Source: Plenodomus lindquistii (lineage: Eukaryota > Ascomycota > Dothideomycetes > Pleosporales > Leptosphaeriaceae). Taken from it: a stretch of DNA of 64,000 nt. Of this stretch, positions 1-12,827 are shown piece after piece; the stretch's first letter is position 1; every line of letters starts with the position of its first letter. The notes beneath the pieces were generated by a model that was not told the origin of the DNA, searched no databases, and saw only the letters and a list, made by a program, of their open reading frames with translations. The translations under genes were made by a program, and so were the position numbers. The DNA is taken from assembly GCA_025504975.1 (NCBI GenBank), contig JANUWI010000002.1, positions 3,472,001-3,536,000 of the forward strand, written 5' to 3'.

Positions 1-403
1 CTATTCTTATAATAACTTTTAGCTATAAAAGTCTTTTTATAAGCTACTTCTATTTTTCTCTATATAAGCTTATTAAAGATAAAAAACTATACTAACTTTT
101 ACCTAAACTACCTCTATACTATATCTAGTCTAGATTCTATAGAAATTTCTAGTTTACTATTATTTACGTGCTAATATAGTAAAAAATAGAAAAAAACTCT
201 ATAAAGGCCTAGAACTACTACTACTAAATTCTATTCTATATAGCTTGCTTTTTTAATAAAACTATAAAAGTATAATTTTTTTATTTTTTTATATAAAATT
301 TATAAAAATATAATTTATTTAGCATTTTAATCTACGTATACTTTTATATACTTTTAAACTAATTTAGATATTTTTTAGTACTTTATATTTTTAAACTATT
401 ATA
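1..403 (+). repeat. A1 5' LTR (partial)
   Basis: Matches the 3' LTR at 7067-7483 and both A2 LTRs across its length, including the shared end 'ctattata' and a conserved block with 'acgtgctaatata' near 167. The terminal TG/CA expected of an LTR has become TA/TA, consistent with RIP. No clear primer-binding site can be read just after it. Confidence 0.92.
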
Positions 404-849
404 TTATAATAAAATTATTCTTTTACTAGTAACAGCCTATATAATATTACTAATTTATTTAAAAAAATTATTTAAATTCTTTAATTAACTAGCTTTTAAA
501 ATTTCTCTAGTTCTAGCTCTAATTAACACTAATAGATCTATTAATAATTATAAAACTAAATTTTAGAAATCTCTAGTTAACTAAAGCCTATAGATTTAGA
601 TTTTTATAGTATTACTAGTTTAGATTACTTTTAGAAAAGTTATATTAGATAGCGCTAAAGTAAAAATTTAAAAACTATTAATAATCTAGTAGAATTAAAA
701 GTAAAGCTAATACCTATCTTTATTAATAAATAATAAATTCTACTTTTTAAAAAATAAAAAAAAATAACTAGCCTTTTTAAAAAGTCTATAAACTTATTAA
801 ATATTTAAAATATAAAAAATAACTAATACTAGCTAATTAAAAAATAACT

Positions 850-2980
850 AAAGCTAGATAGAAGCTAGACTTACTTTAGTAGAATCTAGAAATCTAGTAA
901 CTATAACTTTTAATAATACTATAAAAATAATAGCCTAGCTATATACTATATTAGTAGCTTTATAAACTAAAATAAAACTTATTAATAAAAAAAACTCTAT
1001 TTAATACTATTTCTAAATTTATTTTTATTTTTTACTAAAAACTTTTAGACCTATTAATATTACTAGTTAACTAGATTACTTTTAAAAGATTTTTTTTATA
1101 TTTTTAAAAAGCTACGTTTATTAGAGCGTACCTTTTCTATCTCTAAACTTTTAAATAGAAAGAACTTTATTTATAGATAATAGAAGGCTTAAATACTAGA
1201 TTTACTTAAAATTAATAGTAATTTATTTAATTCTAAATATACTTATATAGCACTAGTTTAGAGTAGTACCTCTAGTCTAGCTAAAAAATATTCTAAATTT
1301 TAATACTTATTTAAAAATAAAGCTACCTTTTTTTTTTATAAAAGCTATAATAGCTACGCTTAATAAATACTATATTATAAATAATAAATAAAGTAAAGTA
1401 TATAATACCTTTAACGAACTATATATAAAAAAAATAAAACTTTTTTTACTTTTAAAGTATATTTTTTAAGTAATACTATAAAAGAATATATACTATATTT
1501 AGAATAGATTTACTAAATATAGATAAAAATAACTTCTAGCCTATATATTTTTATTTAAAGTTTTAGATATACTTAAAATAACTTTTTTCTAGATATAATA
1601 AAATACTTTATAGCTTTTAATATAAAAAAAAAACCTATCTAAAAAAAAAACTATTATTAGAACTTTTTTTTTTAATAGTACTAATAAGTTTAAAGCTAGA
1701 ACTATAGTATAATCTAGTTTAAATACTTTTTAAAAAAAACTTTAGAAAATACTATACTATATATAACTCTCTAAACCTTTTTATAATTTACTATAGTACT
1801 TTTATAGTAAGTAATAGCTACTCTAGCCTCTATAAAAGTACTAGGTAACTACTATAACTATAGTAAACTAAAATACTATACTAATAAATATCTATTACTA
1901 TAAATAAAAAAAATAGTAATTAAAAATTACTCTAGCTAATATTATAACACTGCTAAAATACTAGATTTAAAAAAAAATTAAATAGAAAATAAGTAGTTCT
2001 AAAAGTATTATACTACTTAGAATTAAATTAAAAGTATAATCTATTGAATTTTAATTTTTTAAAACTATATTAAAGTTTCTATTTTTTTATATCTACTATT
2101 TTATATAACCTAGGCGTAGGTATAAAACTACTATTACTTATTAATACTATTATCTAAAAATATCTTTTTTTAAATTTATATATTATTTTTTTTTTCTTTT
2201 ATTTTAAACTAAAGTTTTAAAGCTACTCTATCTAGTAATAGTGAGAGAGTTTAAAAACTAAATTTTTTTACTAGTTATAGAATATATCTATCTCTATATA
2301 ATTATAAATAGATACAAAATTTAAAACTATCTATTTATAATACTAGATCTAGAAGCTTAGAATATAATTATTAGAATATAATAGTTAAAAAGGTTTAAAA
2401 TTTTACTAGATATAAATAGGTTCTAGTTATAGTAGCCTACTATTTACTCTAAAATCTATATCTCTACTTTTTTAATTTTTATATAACTCTATTAAAAAAT
2501 ACTAAAAAAGCACGTTACTTTTAATATTAAAAAATAAAACGCTTTATAGAAAAAGAAGTTATATTAAAAAACAAGTAGCCTATACTTTTTAATTAATTAT
2601 ATTTATAGAATTTTTAAAGCTCTATAATACTAGAATATCTTTCTAGAGATATAAAAACTAGACCTACTTTAAAAACCTTTTAAAACTTTTTTTAGTTTCT
2701 AAATTACTATTATTTCTACTAATACCTTTTATTTTAATATAAAAAAAAGGAAAATAAGTTTTTTACTACTAGTCTATATAAAATTAACTAGATTTTTAAA
2801 AACTATAATAGAGAGAATATTTAAAAAAAATAACTATTTAATTTAGAACTAATTTTTTTTTACTACTAGTAGTATTAGAACGTATTTAGTTTATTAGCTA
2901 TAGAGAAACTGCTAAAATACTAATTATATAATTATAAAATTATTCTAAATAAACTTCTATTTAATAATTTTAGCTTTTTA
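850..2980 (+). pseudogene. A1 gag/protease and pre-RT region (relic)
   Basis: This is where gag and the aspartic protease should lie, between the LTR and the reverse transcriptase. Near 2090 a plus-strand frame has a stretch that could be the remains of a retropepsin D-T/S-G site, but it is too decayed to be sure. From about 2640 the same strand reads like the Lys/Arg-rich linker that precedes the Ty3 RT fingers. I do not see a Cys-His zinc knuckle. Assignment rests mostly on position and on conservation with A2 (about 39300-41430). Confidence 0.5.
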
Positions 2981-3039
2981 TATAAATAAAATACTAAAAA
3001 GTTAGAAGCTATTAAAAAGTACGTTAAAAAAAACTTATA

Positions 3040-4260
3040 GAAAAGATTTATAGAGACTAGTTATAGCTTTTTTACTTTATCTATTCTTTATATCTATAAA
3101 TCTAATAAGTTACTCTATATCTATATTAACTACTATAAGTTTAACTAGCTTACTTAAAAAAATGCCTACCTAATTTTAAAAATAGATAATTTACTAATCT
3201 ACTCTAGTAAAGCTAAAATTTTTACTAAATTTAATATTTAACTAGCTTTTAATAAAATTTATATAAATTTAGAGTTTAAAAAATATACTACTTTCTATAC
3301 CTACTATAGATTATATAAGTATAAAGTACTCTTTTTTAGCCTTTATAATAGCCCCTTTACTTATTAAAGGTATATAAATAATATATTTATAAACTATTAA
3401 AATAATTTCTATATTATCTAACTAGATAATATTTTTATTTACGTTAAAAACGTCTAGAGCTACTAATAATATATTAAATTTATTCTAGAAAAACTATAAA
3501 AAGTAGGACTAGAAATAGTAATTAAAACAAGTAAATTCTATATTATTTAAACTAAATACTTAGAATATATTCTAATTAATAAAAAATAAAAAAAGATTTA
3601 GAAAAAGTAGAAGTATTTTATAACTAGGTCTAACCTACTACTATAATAGGTATTAAATTTTTTCTAGAGTTTATAAAGTTTTATAAATAATTTATTTTTA
3701 AATTTTTATAAGTAGCTAAGCCTATAATAGCTGTATAAAGTCTTTTAACACTATTTATATAAAGTAAAAATTATTAAAATAGCTTTAAAAAACTAAAGTT
3801 TTTACTTCTAGTAATTCTAGTTCTATATTACTTTAATTCTAATTATAATATAAAACTAGAAACTAATACCTCTAATAGAGTAGTAGCTAGAATTATATTT
3901 TAAAAATATCTAGATAGTAAATAGTACTCTATAGCTTTCTATAGTAAAATACTTACTAAAGTAGAGCTAAATTAGAAAATATATAATAAAAAACTATTTA
4001 CTATTATTACTATTTTAATAAAATAGAAAACTAAGGTAATTTTAGTTTAGTACTAGATTTAAGTATATACTAATTATTAATTTTTAGAATACTTTATAAA
4101 TATAAAAATTCTAAATTAATAATAAGCTAACTAGGCTAAATTTATAGCCTTTTTTAACTTCTAAATTAAATATACTCTAGGTAAAAGTAATAAACGCGTA
4201 GATATTTTTAGTTACTAAAAATAAAATATAAAAAAATTTAAAATAGTCTAGTAAAATAAT
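3040..4260 (+). pseudogene. A1 reverse transcriptase and RNase H (relic)
   Basis: A plus-strand translation from about 3110 follows the Ty3/gypsy RT blocks in order: a 'Y-I-N-Y-Y-K-F-N' version of the VDYRKLN block, 'KIDNLL', 'SKAKIFTKFN' (palm, first Asp now Asn), 'TTFYTYYRLYKYKVL' (the KTAFRTRYG block), and 'YII-stop-LDNIFIY', the decayed YLDD box near 3414-3440. From about 3830 an RNase H relic follows, with 'FYSKILTKVELN' and 'IYNKKLFTIIT', then 'YTLGKSNKRVDIF', the family's RPGKSNERADALSR block. The stops sit where the family has Gln or Trp. The enzyme copied the element's RNA into DNA in cytoplasmic particles; this copy is inactive. Confidence 0.92.
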
Positions 4261-4599
4261 TACTTTTTAATTTTTTTTAACACTACTAGGCTATATAACT
4301 ATATTAACTCTAAACTAGTAAAATAATATCTAGAGTTCTCTCTATTAATAACTATAGCTTTTTTCTAACTAACTCAAATAATATTACTAGATTTTTTAGA
4401 ACTAATAGAAGCTCTATTAAAAAAGAATTAATAATTTTTTAAAAAAAAATACTTTTTACTACTTTTTTAGTATTAGATAAATAATAGACTTTTTTTTTAT
4501 TATAACTGCTTTTACGTTTCTATAGATTCTTTACTCTATATTTAATTTATTAAAAAATTATATAATTAAATATCTATATTTTATTCTAGTACTATAAAA

Positions 4600-5840
4600 A
4601 CTTACTAGTTATTTATATAATAATATTACTAGAAAAAAATAAAAGCTATTTATAAATAATACGTGTGTAACTACGTTACCTACTAAAAATTCTATTTAAA
4701 ATAGATTTAAATTTAAAAGTTTCTCTACTTTTTACTAATTCTAGAGAAACCTATATAATATTTTATAATACACTTTTAATTTTTCTCTAAAAACTAATAT
4801 AGCTATAATTAGATTCTAGTTATTTTTAATTATCTCTCTAAATAAGTAATTATAATATTTTCCTATAAAATAATAAATATCTAAAGCTTTATTTAACTAT
4901 TTAGATAATAGATATATTAGTTTAAATATACTTTTAAAAAGATTATTTTAGACTATAAAGCCTAGTTTATTTTCTAATTCTAGCCTAAATTTTACTAAAT
5001 TATAGATATTAGAATATAACTTTTTACTACCTATTATAAATTAACTAATAGCTAAACTAAAATTATAAATAAATATATTAATTAATAACTATAGCTTTTT
5101 ATAACGTACTATTAGAATAATTAAAGTAAACTTTTTTATTTAATAGACTAAACCTAGATAATACTTCTATACGTATTAATAGGTATAGCTTTATACTAGC
5201 TTCTATTTAGTTTTAAATCTAAATAAAGCTAGAACTAGTACTATTTAAAAGTAGTAAATTCTATTAAAAAATTTAACTACTAAAAAATTTATTATCTAGC
5301 TATTTAGATATATAACGCTTAGAAACTAGCTAAAAAAAATATAGAAAAAGTATAAAACTAGATATATTTTACTATTAACGCCTACTAATATTCTATTAAC
5401 TAGAAAATAGAAAATAAAGTCTATTTTTATACTACTAATTTAGTAATTTTAAAACTAAGCTAAAAGCTATCTAAACTATAAATAAGTCTTTTTAAAGTTC
5501 TAAAATAAATTAGATATTTTTATAAATTTAAATTTTTTCTAGGTTTTAAAATATATAATATATTTATATTTAATATCCTCTATAAAAATTCTAATAACCT
5601 TTTTTTTAGAATAAAAAGCTCTAAAGCTGCTAGCTACTTTTATATAAAGCGTAGAGAAGTAAAAAGTTAAAAAAAGCTTTACTAGTAAATTTATTTAAAA
5701 TAAATTTAAATATAAAACTAGCTAGGTAGAATATAATCTAGATCTAATCTAGTATCTAGCCTCTAATTTTATAAACTTTTTTAATAAACTATAAAATTTC
5801 TACTAAAAGTATTCTAATTATTTAGAACTTTTTTAGGCAC
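4600..5840 (+). pseudogene. A1 integrase with chromodomain-like C-terminus (relic)
   Basis: Around 4603-4800 are remains of the H2C2 zinc-binding and linker region. 'LSKQVIII' at about 4830 matches the segment after the first catalytic Asp. Further on, 'LFTTYYKLTNSQTKIINKY' is the family's LSTAYHPETDGQTERMNQ block, carrying the last catalytic Glu (now Lys). The C-terminal domain ('NLVILKLS', 'LFKVLKQI') follows, and about 5720-5790 a 'LASNFINFF' segment fits the end of a fungal chromodomain. Chromodomain integrases direct insertion to heterochromatin, which would suit this setting. The catalytic residues are partly mutated and the frame is stop-ridden. Confidence 0.88.
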
Positions 5841-7066
5841 TATATAGATAGCTTTAAATATAAAAAAAAAGTAAAAAATATATTATAGTTAGTAAATAAT
5901 TATATTTTATAAATTTAATAGTTATTCTATTATTAATATATAAAAGTTATAGCTAATATATAAAACTAGTATATAGCTTTTACTAATAAAACTTTTAGCC
6001 TAGTAAACTAACTATTATAAATAGGTATTAGAGTTTTTTAAAATTTACTTATTTTTTACTATAATATTTTAACTTTTATTTTACTATTAAAAGCGCTATA
6101 TATTATACCTAATTTAAAGTTTTTAGTACTTTTATACTTTAAAAACTTTGTATTAAGCTTTTAAATAGGCCGATATTTCTTTTTACTACTAGAAAAACCT
6201 AGAGCTTTTCTAGAAGTAGTAGTAGTTAAATCTACTATATATTTTTAAAAAAGCTATATTTTTTTATATAAATCTAAAACTTTTTTATATAGATTTTAAA
6301 ACTTTTTTTATTATATATAGTAGCTTACTAGTATTATATTAATTATACTAAAACTTGTAATTTACGTAGTTACTATTTATACTATAGAAGCTAATATTTT
6401 TATAGCTAAACTAGCTATAGCCTTTATATCTACTAGCTTTATTTTAAATTTTTTTATTTTATTTTTATTAGCTAGTATAGCCTGCGTAGTAAAGCTTTTA
6501 AAATTATAAAATACTACTATAATTTAGTTATATTCTAGTTCTATATATATAGGTATCTAAAAAAGTTAAAAAAAGTTTTAAACTAGTAAAAAAAAATAGC
6601 TATTTACTAGTTTATACTTTTTATCTTAAAGTATATAATAAGCACACTTTTTTAAACCTACTAATTTAAATAAATATATAAAGTTAAATTTACTATAAAA
6701 CTAGGCCTAGATAGAGCGTATATAAAAAACCTACTAGGCTAAAAAGTATATATCTAGAGGTATAGAAATAGGCATTTTTATAAAAACTATTTAGCGTTAG
6801 AATTAAAAATAATAATAAATAGTAATAAAATACGTATAATAAAAGTATAAAGTATAAAAAGTAAAAAAAAATTATAATATGTAAAAAATTATTATATTCT
6901 ACTAGAGTAACTACTAGATTTAGTAGTTATTATAATAATTATTAATAAATAGTAAATAGAAAGTTATATTTACTTTTATAAAATAATAATTCTAAAACAA
7001 ACTTTATATAAAAGTAATATAAAAAACACTTAAATATAAAACTATCTAATTTAAATTAAAAAGTAA
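5841..7066 (+). other. A1 long 3' region between pol and LTR
   Basis: About 1.2 kb separates the chromodomain-like end from the 3' LTR, much longer than a typical 3' UTR. It is conserved in A2 (about 44300-45522). Parts of one plus-strand frame, for example about 6690-7040, read as charged coding sequence with only TAA/TAG breaks. It may be the relic of an extra open reading frame; I do not recognise a product. Confidence 0.4.
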
Positions 7067-7483
7067 TATAATAAAGCTATATTCTATTATAATAATAATT
7101 TTTAGCTATAGAAGTTTTTTTATAAACTACTTTTATCTTTTCTAATATAAGCTTATTAAAAATAGAAGACTATACTAATTTTTATCTAAACTACTTTTAT
7201 ACTATACCTAGTTTAAATTCTATAAAAATTTCTACTTTACTATTATCTACGTGCTAATATAATAAACAATAGAAAAGAACTCTATAAAAGCCTAGAACTA
7301 CTACTAAATCCTATTTTATATATCTTACTTTTTTAATAGAACTATAAAAGTATAAATTTTTTATTTTTTTATATAAAGTTTATAAAAATATAATTTATTT
7401 AGCTTTTTAATCTACGCGTACTTCTATATACTTTTAAGCTAATTTAAACGCCTTTTAGTACTTTATATTTTTAAGCTATTATA
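7067..7483 (+). repeat. A1 3' LTR
   Basis: 417 bp, starting 'tataataaagc' after a purine-rich 'aaaaagtaa' and ending 'gctattata'. Aligns end to end with 1-403, 38437-38853 and 45523-45938; differences are mainly transitions. Confidence 0.93.
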
Positions 7484-8549
7484 ACTAGGCTAGTTTATGC
7501 TAATATAGTTAAAATTACCTTTATTATATAAACAATTAGCTATATCTACTATAGCTATAAGCTTTAGAAATCTCTTTTATAAAAATAGTTTATGTATATA
7601 CTAAATAATAATTTTTTTTTTATTTTTTTTTTTTAATTAGGTATACAGTCCATTTATAAAGGTTTTTTAGCGCGTTTATTATTTAGTATAGTATTAAAAG
7701 CTTTATAAGTAGTTATAGCGCGTTATAGAAAAAATATTACGTTTTATTTAAAAGCTAATATAATAGTCTATATCTAATATTTATTAAAAAAGCTTATGTA
7801 CTATTATTATAGAAGTATTATATAGGTATATAAAGTTTAATAAGGTTTTAGTAAAGAATTTAATTTAACTATGTATTTAATTTAACTAGAAAGTATATTA
7901 ATAGTTTTTTATATTTATTTAATATTAATAATATTTTATAATAGATATAGTTTAGTATAAAGCTTTAGTTATTATAATTTAAAACTATACTAGAAATAGT
8001 AAAACTATATTATATAAATTTCTATAAAACTCTTTTTTACTATATATAGTTATTTAGTAGTTAATTTATTTTACTTTATATAGAATGTAATACTTAGAAA
8101 CTTTTTAATATATATTAAAATTAATATATAGTATACTTTATAAATAGGTTAAATCTATAAATAAATTAGATACTTAAAAAAAACTTTATTATAACTATTT
8201 TTTATTTTAAATAAAAGTAGTATTATATAGTACTATATAGTATAAAATTAGTCTAGATACTATTTTATAATAACTTTTACTTTATTATTATATATTTATA
8301 TGTTATATACTATTTTAAAGTACTCTAGATAGTACTATACTAATTTATAGCTTTTAATAGTTTATTTTTTTCTATATTTACTTTCTATTACTATACGCTT
8401 TAAACTTTTTTAAGCTAATTAAATATAAATCTTTTTTAACTATTAAGCTACTATTATACTTAACTAATTTATTTTTTATAATTTATAATATATAGTAGTT
8501 TTATTACTAGTATAAAATTTAGTAATATTTAATAATGTATTTTACTAGT
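7484..8549. other. AT-rich spacer, nothing recognised
   Basis: No homology to the other elements in the window and no coding-like frame found by eye. It holds a poly-T run near 7610-7635 and keeps a few more TG and CA dinucleotides than the elements around it (for example near 7497, 7591 and 7640). It may be an older or unique segment that received less RIP. Confidence 0.5.
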
Positions 8550-8639
8550 TAACCTAATAACCTAGTAAATCTAATAGTTTTCTTTAGTATTATAAATGCT
8601 ATACTTTCTATTAAATGCCTTTATAACGTAATATAATCT

Positions 8640-10330
8640 AAATTTAGGCTAAAACTTAATTTAAAAAATTTATATAGCTTTTAAAGCTAGCTAATTTTAA
8701 AGTGATTAATGTATTACTACTATTATTAGTATTAGTTATTATAAGCTTTTTAAATATATTAAAAAAATTCTACTACGCTTTTAAATTTAATTTACTATCT
8801 AGAAGCTTACTACTACTAAAAAGTAGATAGTTATCTAATATATCTTTTGTTTTAATTTTTAAAAATTTACTTTCTAGCTATATAAAGTAGAAAATATAGC
8901 TAATAAAATACTAGAGGTATATAATAAAATACTAGTAAGTAAATACTAGGCTAGACGCTTTATAATATAGGTTAGTATATTTAAAATAGCTTTTAAATAT
9001 ATAAAAATAAATAAAAAATAAATAAAAAATAAATAAAAAATAAATAAAAAATAAATAAAAACTAAATAAAGAATAAATAAAAAATAAATAAAAAATAAAT
9101 AAAAAATAAATAAAGAATAAATAAAAAATAAAGTAGAAATATCTAAAAATTATAAGCGTATTATTTAAATTTATAGAGGAAATAAAAGTTATATATAGTA
9201 TTTATAATTATAATATTAATAACTTTAATAAAACTAGGTTCTAGATAACTATAATTAAATTTAAAAAACATATAATAAACTTTAAAAAATATAATTAGGT
9301 AGACTTTATCTAGCTAAATAATTATAAATAAATTACTATTATTTAGAGTACATATACTTTTAAAAATATAACTTTACTTTTTTTTTATTTATATAAAACG
9401 TTTTTATATTTCTATATAGTATAAAAAAGTTAATATACTATATAATTATAGAAATTTAGTTTTTAAAAATAGCTAAATAAATAATATATTTAAACTAGAT
9501 TAGTTAAAGTCCTTTAATATATATATATAAATAGAAAAAATAAAAATAAACTTATTACTAATTTTAAATAACTATTTAAACTATTTTAATAAAAGTATAA
9601 AAACTATTATACAAAAAATTTAATTCTAATTTTTTATATATTTATTTATTTATTTTATATCCTCTAGGTATTTAATATTTAATATTTTTTATTATTAAAG
9701 CATAAATACTTCTAGTATGTATAAAATTTAATATACTAATATATTCTTTATATTAATAAAATAAGCTTTTCTATAGCTTTTAAAAGTTTTTTTTTAATAT
9801 ATTTATAGTTAATAACTATAAAAAAGCTTTTAAGATATTAGAGCTAGTTTTTACTAATATATAGATAGTATTAGATTACTTTAAAGTATTATTATATACT
9901 TTACTTTAACCTTTTTTTCTAGTAAATATATAGTAATTAAAAACTCTAAATAATACTAATAAATTTAAATTTTAATTAATATTTATATATAAATTTCTTA
10001 TTTAGTTACCTATAATTATATAAACTAGCTTTTTATAGGTTATAAAAAAAGCTAAACTAATATTATACTAAAATACTTTTTTTTAAACCTATAACTATAA
10101 ACTTAAAAAGTAATTAGTAGTAATTTTAATAAAAAAGTTATAAAAAAAAAGTAAATTTAATATAAAAGTACTATTAAATATAGTACTTAATTATAGACTA
10201 TTATATCTATATCTATTCTACCTACTTTTTTAAAATATATATGTAGTAGTAGTAGTTAAATATCTATTTAATAATAACTTTAGTACTATAGTAACTGTAA
10301 AAAAACTAGGTATAATACTTATATATATTA
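8640..10330 (+). pseudogene. FL1 copy 1 pogo-type (DDE) transposase relic
   Basis: The frame around 9217 gives 'YNYNINNFNKTRF', the decayed 'IYNFDETGF' block with the first catalytic Asp of Fot1/pogo transposases (Asp now Asn, Glu now Lys). About 9330-9420 reads as the '..ITLLFFYLYKTFLY' segment corresponding to the 'PP.VI.KGK' stretch. Around 9600-9900 'IFIYLFYILQVFN' and 'YFLLLKHKY' match the 'PPHSSHLLQPLDVGCFSPLK' block, with the following C-terminal helices recognisable. The 8640-9130 part should hold the DNA-binding HTH/CENP-B domains but is too decayed to show them. The transposase cut and pasted the element at TA sites. Confidence 0.82.
9001..9132 (+). repeat. 11-bp minisatellite (TAAATAAAAAA) in FL1 copy 1
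   Basis: About 11-12 head-to-tail copies with a few variants (aaaaactaaataaag). It lies inside the transposase region of this copy. At the matching place copy 2 (about 12350) and copy 3 (about 48020) have only a short A-rich stretch, so the array expanded after insertion or after inactivation. Confidence 0.9.
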
Positions 10331-10474
10331 AAAAAGTTTAGAAAATATTTCTAAATTAGATATAAGCTTTATAGTAATAGGCATAGATATTAATAATAGT
10401 AATAATAATACTAGTTAAAACTATAGTATTTATAATACTAAAAAAACTATTAGGTTTACTAGGTTATTAGATTA

Positions 10475-11024
10475 ACAAAAAGAATATATTATACTAATCT
10501 AAATTAATATATAATAATTATACCTTTTTTTATACCTTTATAAAAGTATTAATAGTTAAAATTAGTAAACTATTTATATACCTTTAAATTTTAACGCTAA
10601 TAAATATTAATTAAAACTTTTATTTAAAAGTATTATTTAGAGTTTATAACTACTAATACTTATTATTAATAAAAACTAGTTATAAAATATATTACTAAAC
10701 TTTAAAATATAATATAACTAATACTAGTTTATATTAAACTAGTCTAGTACTAATAAACTATTTTTAAATATTACTAGAATTATTATAGGTTTATAAATTT
10801 AAAGAAAGGATAGAAATAACTTAAATTTTCTATTAATTATAATCTAGTTATATATAAACTTTTTAGTTGAATAGCTTTATATTTACTTTAAAAGTATAAT
10901 AAATAAAAAAGTATATATATAATAATTATTTTTTATTTCTAGTTACTTTACTAGAATTAAAATAAATTATTACTTTTATAGCTATTAAAATTTAGTAACT
11001 AATATATTCTACTAGTAAAGTAGT
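10475..11024. other. Spacer between the two facing FL1 copies
   Basis: About 550 bp of AT-rich sequence. No transposase motif, LTR or tandem repeat found. It forms the loop of the large inverted repeat made by FL1 copies 1 and 2. Confidence 0.5.
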
Positions 11025-11026
11025 TA

Positions 11027-12825
11027 ACTTAGTAAGCTAGTTAAAATAGTTTAGTATTATAAACACTATAGATTTAATTATTATTATTATTACTATTAAT
11101 ATTAGACTCTACTACTATAGAGTTTATATTAGATTTAAAAGTACTTTTTTAACTTTTCTAGTATATATAAGTATTATACCTAGTCCTTTTATAGTTACTA
11201 TAGCGCTAAAGTTCTAGTTAAATAGGTATTTAACTACTACTACTATACGTATATTTTAAAAAGATAAATAGAGTAAAAATAGCTATAGTAGCCTATAATC
11301 TAGTACTATATTTAATAGTATTTTTATATTAGATTTATTTTTTTTATAATAATTTTTTATAATTACTACTAATTACTTCGTAAATTTATAGTTATAGGTT
11401 TAAAAAAAAGTATTTTAGTATAGTATTATTCTAGCCTTTTTTTAAGCTATAAAAAGCTAGTTTATATAGTTATAAATAACTAAATAAATAATTTATATAT
11501 AAATTTTATTTAAAACCTAAATTTATAACTATTATTTAGAGTTTTTAATTACTATAAATTTACTAAAAAAGAGAATTAAAATAGAGTATATAACTATACT
11601 TTAAAGTAATCTAATACTATCTATATATTAGAAGAGACTTACGCTAATATTTTAAAAGCTTTTTAATAGTTATTAACTATAGAGATATTAAAAAACGTGT
11701 TTCTAAAAGCTAGAAAAAAGCTTTTTTTATTAATATAAAATATATATTAGTATACTAATTTTTATACACGCTAGAAGTATCTGTACTTTAATAATTAAAA
11801 ATATACTATATTATATAGCTAAAAAATACAGAATAAATAAAAGGGTATATAAAAAGTTAGAATTTTATTTTTTATATAATAGTTTTAAACTTTTAGTTAA
11901 AAGAGCTTTTATAGCTATTTAAAATTAGTAATTAGTATACTTTTACTTTTTACGCTTTTATATACGCGTTAAAGTACTTTAACTACTTTAGTTTAAACAT
12001 ATTTTTTATATAGCTATTTTTAAATACTAAAACTTTTTAATTTTATAGTAGATTAACTTTTTTATACTATATAGAGATATAGACGCGTTTTTTATAAATT
12101 AAAAAAAGTAAAGTTATATCTCTAGAGGTGTATATACTCTAAATAATAGTAACCTATTTATAAATACTTAGCTAGATTAAATCTAGCTAATTATATTTTT
12201 AAAACTTAATTATAACTTTTATAAATTTAATTACGCCTATCTAGAAGGTAGTTTTTTTAAAATTATAAATATTATTATTATAAATACTATATTTAACTTT
12301 TATTCTCTTTATAAATATAAATAATATACTAATATTCTCTATATTTTTCTACTTTATTCTCTATCTATTTTTTATTTAATTAAAAGCTATTTAAAAATTA
12401 CTAAAGCGCGTAACAAAGCGTTTAGCCTAGTATTTACCTACTAATATTCTAGTATTTACTATTAGTATTTTATTAGCTATATTTTTTACTTTATATAGCT
12501 AAAAAGTAAATTTTTATAAATATAAGTTAAAAAAATATTAGATAATTATCTATTTTTTAGTAGTAGTAAGCTTTTAAATACTAGGTTAGATTTAAAACTA
12601 TAGTAAAATTTTTCTAATTTATTTATTAAGCTTATAATAACTAACGCTAAAAGTAGTAGTAATATATTAATAGCTTTGTAATTAGCTAGCTTTAAACGCT
12701 ATATAGATAAATTTAAATTAACTTTTAGCCTAAATTAATATTTTATTACGTTATAAAGGCATTTAATAGAAAGTATAGTATTTATAATACTAAAAAAAAC
12801 TATTAGATTTACTAGGTTATTAGGT
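11027..12825 (-). mobile_element. Fot1/pogo-like DNA transposon FL1, copy 2 (inverted)
   Basis: 1799 bp, the reverse complement of copy 1 along nearly its whole length. Matched blocks include the 5' part (12450-12800 against 8580-8960), the middle (11560-11830 against 9600-9890) and the 3' part (11100-11400 against 10060-10330). The ends are TIRs ('acttagtaagctag' at 11027 and 'ctaggttattaggt' ending 12825) flanked by TA at 11025-11026 and 12826-12827. The transposase relic is on the minus strand and as broken as in copy 1. It lacks the minisatellite. Confidence 0.88.
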
Positions 12826-12827
12826 TA

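Larger units (their letters stand above)
1..7483 (+). mobile_element. Ty3/gypsy LTR retrotransposon, copy A1 (5' end cut by window)
   Basis: Direct LTRs at 1-403 and 7067-7483 flank an internal region of about 6.66 kb. The domain order on the plus strand is gag/protease, reverse transcriptase, RNase H, integrase and a chromodomain-like tail, which is the Ty3/gypsy order. The same element occurs in full at 38437-45938, and the two copies align end to end with mostly C/T and G/A differences, as expected of independent RIP. Compared with A2, only about 14 bases of the 5' LTR fall outside the window. All frames are broken by TAA/TAG, so it cannot move by itself. The right flank after the LTR reads ACTAG; the left flank is not visible, so the target duplication cannot be checked here. 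Confidence 0.93.
8552..10472 (+). mobile_element. Fot1/pogo-like DNA transposon FL1, copy 1
   Basis: 1921 bp with terminal inverted repeats of about 50 bp: the left end begins 'acctaataacctag' and the right end is its near-exact reverse complement ('ctaggttattagat'). Both ends are flanked by TA (8550-8551 and 10473-10474), the target duplication of Tc1/mariner-pogo elements. The length is typical of Fot1. Copy 2 lies in opposite orientation at 11027-12825, and 5' and 3' pieces lie at 47577-48818 and 47290-47562. A minisatellite at 9001-9132 is unique to this copy. Confidence 0.9.
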
